NCBI GenBank assembly: GCA_023206055.1 | Contig: CP065367.1 | Span: 124,001 to 188,000, forward strand | Direction of reading: 5' to 3' | DNA length: 64,000 nucleotides | DNA from: Vibrio cyclitrophicus | Lineage (GTDB): Bacteria > Pseudomonadota > Gammaproteobacteria > Enterobacterales > Vibrionaceae | Part shown: piece after piece, positions 34,578-42,904 of the stretch | Numbering within the stretch: position 1 is the first letter of the stretch | How the letters are laid out: every line of letters begins with the position of its first letter | Program-made: the position numbers and the translations under genes | Notes under the pieces: generated by a model | Told to the model about the DNA's origin: nothing | The model's input: only the letters and a program-made list of their open reading frames with translations | The model's database searches: none

Positions 34578-37500
34578 ATGTTGTTAGCTTCAGCGAGTAT
34601 TGGACGCAAGCTGCTGGCCTCATTCTTAGTGATGGCACTGTTGGTTCTATTGTCTGCATTGATTGGTGTTTCTGGTTTTAGCTTTGTCGCAAAAACGGAA
34701 AGAAACGTCGTTGATTCGGCGCTTCCTGCCATGATCGAAGCTCGTCAGGTTTCTGAGTTGAGTAACCGTATTATTTCGTCAGTACAAACGCTTTCCAATG
34801 CGAGAAACGAGGCCGAACGAAAAGAGGCTGGCACTGTACTGTTTGACCAACTTGAGTCGCTTCTTCAGCATATCAAAGATCTTGGTGTCGACAGTTTCGA
34901 TTCCCAGCTCCTCGATAAACTCGAAAACAATGTTCAAAGCGTTATTAACACACTGGCTGAGCTTGGTGTGTCGGTTGAGCGTAAGCTTTGGTTAAACAAA
35001 GAGTTGTCGTCTCGTGTCGAAGAGATGCGCCTATTGGCTGAAGAGCTAGAACAGTTGACGCGAACCCAAGTTTTGAACACGGCTACTATTGCGGTTGCTA
35101 ACGTCACGCATATCTACGACCTGCTAGAAACCAAAGAAACGGATAAAGTCTACCAAGCCCTAGATGCGCTTGTTGAGGTTGACCTTGATTTGTCTGAGCG
35201 CCTACACGAATTGCATTTGCTGGCGTTCAAGATGCTTAACCAAATTGAAGAAACGCAAACCGTTACCAACGTAGAGCGTATTCATCAAATCCAATCTGAA
35301 TTTGAATCCAACCTAAGAATCATGGCACGCCGCGTTAAAGCGGTCGAAGATCCTACTCGTTCTGCGCAGATGTCTCAGCTTCTTGAAGAGCTAAGAAAAC
35401 GACAAGTTGTGTTCGATATTTCATTAGAACAATATGAGAACACCAAAAAGTCAGAGTTTCTGATGCAAAATACGTTGGAGCTGTTCTCTCAATTGAATAC
35501 AACAGTTAACCAACTGGTTGATGATTCAAACCGAAGCACCAAAAAAGCGGTTGATGAGCTGACCAGCACGTTGAATTTGGCGCAATGGTCGTTGTCTGTG
35601 ATTTCGGTTATTGGTTTGGTTATCGTCGCATTTATCGTGTGGCGAGTGGTGTATATCTCGGTTGTTAAACGTCTTACTGAATACTCATCGGCCTTGATGT
35701 CTATCGCACAAGGTCGCCTGAATATTGATATCTCAGTTAAGGGTAATGACGAGTTGGCTCATATGGGCGAGGCGATCATTACCGCCAGAAATACCGCACA
35801 GGCATTGCAAGTGGTCGCGGTGGGTGAAGCAAAGGCGAAACGTGAACTTGAAGAGCACAAAGAGCACTTAGAAGAGTTGGTCACAGACCGAACCTATCAA
35901 CTGCAAAAGACCAATGAAAAGCTGAATATCGAGGTGGGGAACCACGCTCAAGCTCGCAACGCCGCAGAACAAGCAAGCCGTGCCAAATCCGCTTTTCTTG
36001 CGACGATGAGTCATGAAATACGAACGCCGATGAACGGTGTATTAGGTACAGCAAGATTGCTCAAAGATACCGGATTGGACCCGTTGCAATCAGGCTATGC
36101 AGACATCATTAACCGCAGCGGTAAGAATCTACTTGCGATTTTGAATGACGTGTTGGATTACTCAAAGATTGAAGCGGGGCATTTGGAAATCCGCATTGCT
36201 TCGTTTGATCTCCATCAGATGGTTCAAGATACCTATCAGTTAATGGAAGGGCGCGCCGCTGAGAAGAAGCTTAATTTTGATTTTCACATTGAAAGTGATG
36301 TGCAACGCTATTGGCGTGGTGACGTAACTCGAATCAGTCAAATATTGAATAACTTGGTCGGTAACGCGATTAAGTTTACGGAAAGTGGATCGGTCGATAT
36401 CTTTATCAGCTTAGATATCGAAGATGAGAATCGCGTCATGTTTGAGGTGTCAGATACCGGCGTTGGTATCCATGAAGCTGAACAGAAGTGTCTGTTCGAT
36501 GCGTTTAGCCAAACCGATAGCGGTCGTAATAAAACCGGTGGCACAGGGCTTGGATTAGCGATCAGTAAAAGCATCATGTTGGCAATGAATGGGGATATTG
36601 GCGTTCATTCTGAAGAAGGCGAGGGTAGCCAGTTCTGGTTCTCATTGCCACTTGAAGCCGGTGAGAAGATAGAAACGAAAGTACCAGTCATTGAAGCGTG
36701 TATTCGAGCTAAGGTACTTTTGATAGAAGACAACCCCGTAAACTGCATTGTTGCTGAAGGCTTTTTACATAACCTAGGCCACGAGGTCGTGATTGCGACA
36801 ACCGGAAAAGAAGCGAGAGCTATATTCAGTGAGCAAGAGTTCGATATTGCGCTGGTGGACATTAACTTACCGGACTGCGATGGCGTAGAGTTAATTCAAC
36901 AACTCAAAGACGATACTCTCCAGCATGAAAATGATGAAGACGTAATTCGAAAAGTACCCCCAATGATCGCAGTATCGGCTCATGTGTTTAACGAAGAAGT
37001 TGAAAGTTACTTGTCGTCTGGCTTCGATGGTTTCTTACCTAAGCCGTTAGAGAAGGAAGCCTTGTCGGAATTGATTGTTGAACAGTTGGACGGTCACACG
37101 CTGTTATTGCCTCAGCCGGATCCGTCAGATGTTGTTTGTTGTGAGCTAAACTCTAAACCTCAGGAGACCGAGCTAGAATTATCAGCATTGGCATTTGCAA
37201 GCTCGGTACAACGAGCAAACCAAGGCGCGGAACATAATCAAGGAGAACCGATGGTGCAGATGATTAACCCTAAGATTATAAAAGACGACTTGGCCATTCT
37301 CGGTCGAGAAAAAATAGTGCAGATTGTCGGGTTGTTTGACCAAAGCAGCCAAGTCACTCTCGATGAGTTGGTTGTGGCAAGTGCCGCTGACAACGCTCGT
37401 GAAATTAAGTCTTTAGCTCATAAACTGAAAGGGTCTGCCGGCAGCCTAGGATTATCTGCACTGTTTGCTTTATGCCAGAGCATTGAAGCTAGCGAGGATC

Positions 37501-37583
37501 CATTGCTTCAATATCGCGACAATGCTGACTCACTACCTAAACTGGTGAAAGACTCGCTAGCGGCGCTACGAGAACAATTATAA
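34578..37583 (+). CDS. torS: TorS hybrid sensor histidine kinase
   Basis: Tripartite sensor kinase of 1001 residues. An N-terminal membrane segment (about 10-33) and a second (about 336-357) bracket a large helical periplasmic sensor domain that contacts TorT. A HAMP domain and coiled coil follow. The dimerisation domain has phospho-acceptor H479 in MSHEIRTPMNG, and an HATPase domain carries the N-box NLVGNAIKF and G-boxes DTGVGI and GGTGLGL. The receiver domain has D761 in LVDINLPDCDG, and the Hpt domain has H948 in SLAHKLKGSAG. The phosphorelay normally ends on TorR, which is not encoded here. A strong terminator follows. Confidence 0.94.
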   Translation: MLLASASIGRKLLASFLVMALLVLLSALIGVSGFSFVAKTERNVVDSALPAMIEARQVSELSNRIISSVQTLSNARNEAERKEAGTVLFDQLESLLQHIKDLGVDSFDSQLLDKLENNVQSVINTLAELGVSVERKLWLNKELSSRVEEMRLLAEELEQLTRTQVLNTATIAVANVTHIYDLLETKETDKVYQALDALVEVDLDLSERLHELHLLAFKMLNQIEETQTVTNVERIHQIQSEFESNLRIMARRVKAVEDPTRSAQMSQLLEELRKRQVVFDISLEQYENTKKSEFLMQNTLELFSQLNTTVNQLVDDSNRSTKKAVDELTSTLNLAQWSLSVISVIGLVIVAFIVWRVVYISVVKRLTEYSSALMSIAQGRLNIDISVKGNDELAHMGEAIITARNTAQALQVVAVGEAKAKRELEEHKEHLEELVTDRTYQLQKTNEKLNIEVGNHAQARNAAEQASRAKSAFLATMSHEIRTPMNGVLGTARLLKDTGLDPLQSGYADIINRSGKNLLAILNDVLDYSKIEAGHLEIRIASFDLHQMVQDTYQLMEGRAAEKKLNFDFHIESDVQRYWRGDVTRISQILNNLVGNAIKFTESGSVDIFISLDIEDENRVMFEVSDTGVGIHEAEQKCLFDAFSQTDSGRNKTGGTGLGLAISKSIMLAMNGDIGVHSEEGEGSQFWFSLPLEAGEKIETKVPVIEACIRAKVLLIEDNPVNCIVAEGFLHNLGHEVVIATTGKEARAIFSEQEFDIALVDINLPDCDGVELIQQLKDDTLQHENDEDVIRKVPPMIAVSAHVFNEEVESYLSSGFDGFLPKPLEKEALSELIVEQLDGHTLLLPQPDPSDVVCCELNSKPQETELELSALAFASSVQRANQGAEHNQGEPMVQMINPKIIKDDLAILGREKIVQIVGLFDQSSQVTLDELVVASAADNAREIKSLAHKLKGSAGSLGLSALFALCQSIEASEDPLLQYRDNADSLPKLVKDSLAALREQL

Positions 37584-37633
37584 AGTGGCTATTGGACTGA
37601 AAGCCCCAAAATAAAAACAAAAAGCTAAAATGC

Positions 37634-37688
37634 AAAAAAGCAGGCTATTTCTCCGTTTTAATATGAAGAAGTAGCCTGCTTTTTTTAT
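37634..37688. terminator. Bidirectional terminator after torS
   Basis: Fourteen-bp perfect stem aaaaaagcaggcta / tagcctgctttttt around a 24-base loop. It serves torS and the convergent hydantoinase operon. Confidence 0.85.
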
Positions 37689-37728
37689 TCTCGAATAAGA
37701 CGCTAACTAAGGCGTTCTAGGAACGGCT

Positions 37729-39309
37729 CTAAGCCATCTTGATATGCCCAGCTGCTTTGATCTTAACGTGAACCATATTGCCTTGTAGGTAGCTTAATGG
37801 AATCTCGCTGCGTTCAATGATCGCGACATTATCGCTACATGCGCCGGCTTCAATCGCCAGTTGCTTTGATTGTTCTTCCAAGCCTTTTAAGGTTTCCTCT
37901 CGAGAAGCGGGATCAATCGGAACGATCTTATCGAACTGACCAGATATTTCACCCAGCGCAACACCAATGGCATTCGCTACTTCAAAGTGCTCTGGGCGAA
38001 CCACTTGGCTTACACCTTCAAAATGATCTGGGAATAGGGCACTGCCACCGCCAACCATGATCACGGGTACGCTCGCAGCTGACGTCTTCATTTTATCGAT
38101 GCCTTCTTCAACATCCGTGACCATTTGTTGATATGCCTGACTGGCTTGTTCGTTCGATATACCAATCTCATCACTCAATTGATGCTCTGCCTGCCACTGC
38201 ATTTGACCTGTTTTGAGTGCAATATCGGTTAGCGTAAGTTCATCACCGCCAAAGCTACGAGCGGCCTGCGTTAAGGTATGGCCAACACTTTCTGGGCCAA
38301 GCTCTATACGCTGTTGTTCAAAGCGAACCTTGGTACCACCACCAATCGCTAATGCCAAAATATCAGGCATACGGAAGTTGGTTCTGACTTCACCAATTTC
38401 TACCGCGAGGCTCGACTCTCTCGGGTAGCCGTGAGTAAGCACGCCAATATCAGATGTAGTGCCTCCCACATCGACCACAATCGCATCTTTAAGCTTGGTT
38501 AGATGGCTTGCTCCGCGAATCGAGTTTGTTGGGCCACAAGCCACGGTGAGAATCGGGTACATCAACGCGAACTGTTGCGACATTAATGTTCCATCGTTCT
38601 GACCGAAATAAGGCGTGGTGTGGATTTCATGATTGATGAGTGCACTGCAAAAACCGTCAACGAATCGTTTTGCTGTACCTTGCAGAGCCGCGTTGAGGAT
38701 AGTCGCGTTCTCACGTTCTAGAAGCCCTAAGCTGCCTACTTTATGGGAAAGCGATAGGTTCACGCCCGGAAGTTCTTGCTGAATCCACTCTGCTGCTCGA
38801 AGCTCTTGGTCGCCGTTGACGGGAGAGAACACACCGCAGATAGCAATGGAATCCACATGGCCTTTCATTTTCTGACAAAGCTCGCGGATCTCAGACTCTT
38901 GAATGTCGGCGATCAACTGGCCGTCGTATTCATAGCCGCCGTGCGCTTGGTAGAAGTGTTCACCAAGCAAGTTTTGCCACGCTTTACTCCAACCACAAAG
39001 TGGCGGGACGCTATCACCACTTGGAAGCGCTAAGCGAATCATGCCGACTCTGTCTAAACCTTTTCGTTCAACAATTGCGTTGGTGCATTGAGTGGTGCCA
39101 AGCATCGCGTGTTTCACTTGCTGACCATCAATGTTTGCTTGGTTTAATAGCGCAGAAATCGCGTTGTCGATCCCTGTTGAAATATCATGTGTGGTTGCGG
39201 TTTTTACTTTGGCAATCACATTTAAGTCTGCGTCGAGCAGCACACCGTCGGTATTGGTACCACCTACGTCAATGCCAAGGCGGCAGTAATCAAGCGTAAT
39301 GTTTGTCAT
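37729..39309 (-). CDS. Hydantoinase/oxoprolinase family protein (HyuA-like)
   Basis: The 526-residue product has an N-terminal actin-like ATPase opening, IDVGGTNTDGVLLDADL, typical of the Hydantoinase_A_N domain. The main Hydantoinase_A domain contains VDVGGTTSDIG near residue 285 and GGGSALFPDHF near 430. Family members hydrolyse cyclic amides such as hydantoins or 5-oxoproline with ATP. It is shorter than 5-oxoprolinase and matches the stand-alone subgroup that occurs beside DUF917 proteins. It is the last gene of a three-gene operon, starting four bases after the DUF917 stop. Confidence 0.88.
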   Translation of the reverse strand: MTNITLDYCRLGIDVGGTNTDGVLLDADLNVIAKVKTATTHDISTGIDNAISALLNQANIDGQQVKHAMLGTTQCTNAIVERKGLDRVGMIRLALPSGDSVPPLCGWSKAWQNLLGEHFYQAHGGYEYDGQLIADIQESEIRELCQKMKGHVDSIAICGVFSPVNGDQELRAAEWIQQELPGVNLSLSHKVGSLGLLERENATILNAALQGTAKRFVDGFCSALINHEIHTTPYFGQNDGTLMSQQFALMYPILTVACGPTNSIRGASHLTKLKDAIVVDVGGTTSDIGVLTHGYPRESSLAVEIGEVRTNFRMPDILALAIGGGTKVRFEQQRIELGPESVGHTLTQAARSFGGDELTLTDIALKTGQMQWQAEHQLSDEIGISNEQASQAYQQMVTDVEEGIDKMKTSAASVPVIMVGGGSALFPDHFEGVSQVVRPEHFEVANAIGVALGEISGQFDKIVPIDPASREETLKGLEEQSKQLAIEAGACSDNVAIIERSEIPLSYLQGNMVHVKIKAAGHIKMA

Positions 39310-39313
39310 GCTA

Positions 39314-40438
39314 CTACCTCTTCAATGCAGACTTTAGTTGTTCAATGGTTTGATACTCGACGGTGTAGCCAAAGTAACCCGGGCCGGCGACTTCGATGCC
39401 TTTGTCAGTGCGCCATTTTGGGTCGCAAGGGTAGGCGATAAGGTCAATGCGCTGCCCGTAACGAAGTTGTTCTGTTGTGATTGGTTTACCGGTTTCATGA
39501 TCCAAGATCGAAATAAGATCCGGTGTCGAAGCCAAAAGATTATCTTGATTCATGTCTGCGCGGCTTGTGCCTTTGTGCGCGAGAAGCAATTCGTTTTGGA
39601 ACTGCACAAACACGTTATCGACGCCGGTATCTTCAAACTGAGCCAGCTTTTCAATCACGACACCGCCTGTTGCAAAGCCACCATCGGTTTCACGCTGTAT
39701 ATCAACAATTTTGCCACTGATGATGGTATGGCCGCCAACAATGTCTAATACGGCCTGTGTGCCACTTTGATTGTTGTCGTTCGCCAGTCTAATCGCTTCA
39801 CCAATCTTCATTGCTTGGGTCAGTGTCGCAGGCAGTGCGCTGCGTTTTAGGTTCTTACCGTTCATTGGGTAATCGCACATTGCTGCAGAGCCGCCCATCT
39901 GCTCGGTAATTGGTCGCGCAAACTTTTCAGACCAAATACCGTCAATTGGATAAAGTGTGACGACATTACCACGCTCATCAGCCAATGTGTTCGGAGCCGA
40001 AGGGAGGCCATCAAGAAAGAAAGTCACCATCTGAGCTTCTGGGAACGCACGGCCCATTGCATCACAGTCAATTACAGGGATGTTCTTTTGTGCTGCAACA
40101 AGGATTGGAATCAGCGAATTAAAACCGCCCACTTCGATAGGAAACGTTGCCGCTACTTCTGTGCCAAGCGCTTTTTCCATCGCTTCGAAAGCAATCAACA
40201 TTTGATCTTTCGAATTGAGTTTCTCTACTGCGACGGTTGGTGCGCCAATCATTGAAGAGGGCACTGTCATCCAATCGTCTTGTACGTCTTGTAGAGGAAT
40301 CATGCGTACAGGGTGCTTTGCCGTTGCAATGGCTACTTTCGCCATCAATGCACCGCTGTATGGGTCACCGCCGCCGCCAGTACCTAATACCGTCGCACCA
40401 AGCGCGATATCATCAATCATTTGTTCAGTAATAATCAC
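39314..40438 (-). CDS. DUF917-family protein
   Basis: The 374-residue product opens with MIDDIALGATVLGTGGGGDPYSGALMA and has EVGGFNSLIPILVAA near residue 100. The last third is a DUF917 beta-rich domain with YTVEYQTIEQLKS at the end. DUF917 has no firmly established function. It repeatedly occurs beside hydantoinase/oxoprolinase genes, and a shared pathway is generally assumed. The start is GTG at 40438, with aaggaat upstream. It lies between the permease gene (five bases away) and the HyuA-like gene. Confidence 0.85.
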   Translation of the reverse strand: MIITEQMIDDIALGATVLGTGGGGDPYSGALMAKVAIATAKHPVRMIPLQDVQDDWMTVPSSMIGAPTVAVEKLNSKDQMLIAFEAMEKALGTEVAATFPIEVGGFNSLIPILVAAQKNIPVIDCDAMGRAFPEAQMVTFFLDGLPSAPNTLADERGNVVTLYPIDGIWSEKFARPITEQMGGSAAMCDYPMNGKNLKRSALPATLTQAMKIGEAIRLANDNNQSGTQAVLDIVGGHTIISGKIVDIQRETDGGFATGGVVIEKLAQFEDTGVDNVFVQFQNELLLAHKGTSRADMNQDNLLASTPDLISILDHETGKPITTEQLRYGQRIDLIAYPCDPKWRTDKGIEVAGPGYFGYTVEYQTIEQLKSALKR

Positions 40439-40443
40439 AACTA

Positions 40444-41769
40444 CTATTCCTTATCACTTGAAGGAGAAAGCTTCATTAGGGCGAGGTAAATCACACCAGC
40501 GGCAAGAATGCCGTCTAACGCTGAGATGCTGGTTAACGAAAACAGGTTGAAAAACTCTGGCGCGGTACAAGCGCTGAATGCAGTACCAAATGCCCAAGAA
40601 GCCAAGCCTTTAAACATCCAAGCTGGAACTTGTTGGATGTTCTCAAAGCTCATTTTTGTCGAATCTAAAACATAATATTGAACGATGTAGACACCTGCCG
40701 CAGGCGCAATGGTTACGCTGAGGAGCATTAAGAAGTCAGTAAACTTGTTCACCATGCCGAGTTGAGCAATGCCAATACCGACGATGGTCATGATCACAAC
40801 CAAAACAGGGCGCGGAATCTTCGGTAGAACCATCGACATGCATAAGCCGCCAGAGGTCAGATTGCTACTGTTGGTGGTCCATTGTGCGAACACCAGTACG
40901 ATAATAGCCGCCATACCTAAACCAAGTGTGAAGAAGACTTCTACTAGGTCGTCGGTGCCTGTCATTTTGGTCAGGATCAACGCGATAAGAATAATGGCAC
41001 TGTTGCCGACGAGGAAACCGATACCCGCTCCTAGAATCGCATCACGACGTGTTTTGGCGTAGCGAGCAATATCAGGTGCAGCAACCGCAGCTAGAATCCA
41101 GATAGACATAACAAAGGAGATAGCTTGGCCAAGCGTCAAAGGATCTTCAATAGATGGCGCTGCGCCACCTTGATAATCAGCGGCCATAAACAAACCGATG
41201 GTAATCAGCGTCACCATTAAAGGTACTGAATAGGTGCTGAGTTTACCTAGGGCACGAACACCGTAGATGGCCGTCATCATCATTAATACACTGCCACCAA
41301 TAAGAGCGGTGAGGTGTGAAATTATGATGTCGTATTTCGCCAGTGCATCGACCATGATGAAAGCGAAGAAATCAGCCTGGAATGCGAACCAGCCGACTAA
41401 TGAGATGCCGTTGATGAAGCCAAGAATTTTACCGCCGTTACGACCAAACACCGCGCTGCTCACCAGCGGGGTAGACACGCCAGCTTGAAAGCCAATGTTG
41501 GCACACAGCATCGCGATGATCGCCAATAAGCCTGAACCAATAAACGTGGCAAGTAGTGCGTCTTCAAAACCAATCCCGCTGCTTAGAATCGAGCCGAGAA
41601 ACAATCCCGAAATATCGATGCCGATAGCCAACCAAATAAGGCTGATAACCCACCAAGATCGTTTGGCTTTCTCGGGAACGGGTTCCAATTCGAAGTCGTC
41701 TATCTTTTTGTGGCTGTGTGTTGCTTCGGGTTTATTCACGTAAGCTTCTGCCGCCATAGTGCCATCCAT
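40444..41769 (-). CDS. NCS1-family nucleobase/hydantoin permease
   Basis: The 441-residue membrane protein has about twelve segments. Its segments WLAIGIDISGLFLGSIL, GFQAGVSTPLVSSAVFGRNG and SLVGWFAFQADFF are typical of NCS1 purine/cytosine permeases such as CodB, with the long N-terminal cytosolic tail (about 35 residues). NCS1 permeases import cytosine, allantoin, hydantoins or thiamine with Na+ or H+. In this operon the cargo is likely the substrate of the two following enzymes. Two starts are possible, 41769 and 41757; the later one has ggatgg just upstream. It is the first gene of the operon, divergent from a LysR regulator. Confidence 0.88.
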   Translation of the reverse strand: MDGTMAAEAYVNKPEATHSHKKIDDFELEPVPEKAKRSWWVISLIWLAIGIDISGLFLGSILSSGIGFEDALLATFIGSGLLAIIAMLCANIGFQAGVSTPLVSSAVFGRNGGKILGFINGISLVGWFAFQADFFAFIMVDALAKYDIIISHLTALIGGSVLMMMTAIYGVRALGKLSTYSVPLMVTLITIGLFMAADYQGGAAPSIEDPLTLGQAISFVMSIWILAAVAAPDIARYAKTRRDAILGAGIGFLVGNSAIILIALILTKMTGTDDLVEVFFTLGLGMAAIIVLVFAQWTTNSSNLTSGGLCMSMVLPKIPRPVLVVIMTIVGIGIAQLGMVNKFTDFLMLLSVTIAPAAGVYIVQYYVLDSTKMSFENIQQVPAWMFKGLASWAFGTAFSACTAPEFFNLFSLTSISALDGILAAGVIYLALMKLSPSSDKE

Positions 41770-41809
41770 GCATTGTTATTCCATAAGTGTGAATAAAGCA
41801 TACTGATGT

Positions 41810-41826
41810 ATTTATTGTTAATAAAT
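41810..41826. promoter_or_regulatory. LysR-type operator candidate between permease and regulator
   Basis: Inverted repeat atttatt-gtt-aataaat, containing the T-N11-A core expected for LysR-family binding sites. It sits in the 93-base divergent region, 41 bases upstream of the permease start. The DNA is AT-rich, so chance is possible. Confidence 0.4.
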
Positions 41827-41862
41827 GAATATAATCAGATGTAAACATAACAAAAAACAAAT

Positions 41863-42801
41863 GTGAGTGGCAAAGTGAATTCAAACAATAAGTTAGATAA
41901 AAGAGACCTGCGAAGATTAGAGCTTTTTTGTGAAATTGTTGAGCAAGGAGGCATCAATCAGGCGGTCGCAAGCACCGGGATTAGCCAGCCTGTGCTGAGT
42001 AATCAGCTTATTGCTTTGGAAAAAAGCTTAGAATTAACATTATGCCAACGTGGTCGACGTGGTTTTAAGCTGACTTATGAAGGTGAGCAAGTGTATAAAT
42101 ATGCGAACCAATTGAAATCGACCTTAACCGACTTCGCTTATAAGTTACGAGGTGTACAGACAGAACTCTCTGGGCATGTGCGAATTGGATGCTTGGATAA
42201 CACCGTCACTTTGCCCTATAACCCACTTCCTAAAGCGATCGAGACGTTTTACCAACGCAGTAACAGCGTTGAGGTGAGTGTTGATGTTGGCGATTTCACC
42301 CAGTTGAATGAGAAGTTAGCAAAGAACCAGATTGATATGATGATAGTGGTTCTAGGGTCACATCAAAAATCAGCGTTTCAACATAAATACCCACTGTTTG
42401 AAGAGCACAGTTATCTGTATGCGCGTAAAGATCTGGCTGAGAAGATCATGGACAAGAATTTCTCATTGGATGGTTGTCGTATCAATATGGGCGGCTATGC
42501 CAAAGATGAGATGTTCCGATTACTGAATATTGAGCAGTACGATTCCGTAAAGCCTTTTGATGGCTGGCATGTCGAGTCGGGTGTAATTTTAACCTTGGCA
42601 GGCACACACTTGAGTTTTTTACCGTCTCATTTAATCGACCGTGGCCATTATGACCAAGCTTTGATTCCACTTCAGCCTGAGAAATGGAGCCTCAAGAGCC
42701 AGTTTTACGTGGTGCTAAAGCAGCCTGTGGATTCTCTTTCTCCCGCCGCGCGTGCGTTTTTTGATGAGCTACACCAACCGGAAACATCGGGTTCAATTTA
42801 G
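41863..42801 (+). CDS. LysR-family regulator, divergent from the hydantoinase operon
   Basis: The 312-residue product has a LysR helix-turn-helix (residues about 15-75; GGINQAVASTGISQPVLSNQLIALEKSL) and a substrate-binding-like effector domain. Its divergent position 93 bases from the permease gene makes it the probable regulator of the NCS1/DUF917/hydantoinase operon, with a substrate or product of that pathway as the likely effector. The start is uncertain: GTG at 41863 or GTG at 41875, neither with a strong leader. It is followed by a strong bidirectional terminator. Confidence 0.88.
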   Translation: MSGKVNSNNKLDKRDLRRLELFCEIVEQGGINQAVASTGISQPVLSNQLIALEKSLELTLCQRGRRGFKLTYEGEQVYKYANQLKSTLTDFAYKLRGVQTELSGHVRIGCLDNTVTLPYNPLPKAIETFYQRSNSVEVSVDVGDFTQLNEKLAKNQIDMMIVVLGSHQKSAFQHKYPLFEEHSYLYARKDLAEKIMDKNFSLDGCRINMGGYAKDEMFRLLNIEQYDSVKPFDGWHVESGVILTLAGTHLSFLPSHLIDRGHYDQALIPLQPEKWSLKSQFYVVLKQPVDSLSPAARAFFDELHQPETSGSI

Positions 42802-42847
42802 AGGACTCCTCGTTTTCCAATGGTACTTAAGACACTTTCCCCATAGA

Positions 42848-42881
42848 CAAAAAATCCTCTGCCAACACAGAGGATTTTTTG
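42848..42881. terminator. Bidirectional terminator between LysR gene and cti
   Basis: Fourteen-bp perfect stem caaaaaatcctctg / cagaggattttttg with a six-base loop. Confidence 0.92.
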
Positions 42882-42904
42882 TTGTTATGCGCTATGAATG
42901 AGAA

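Noticed and set aside
39338..39748. 136-codon plus-strand frame opposite the DUF917 gene
   Set aside because: It is antisense to a well-supported gene and has no leader, so it is a shadow frame.
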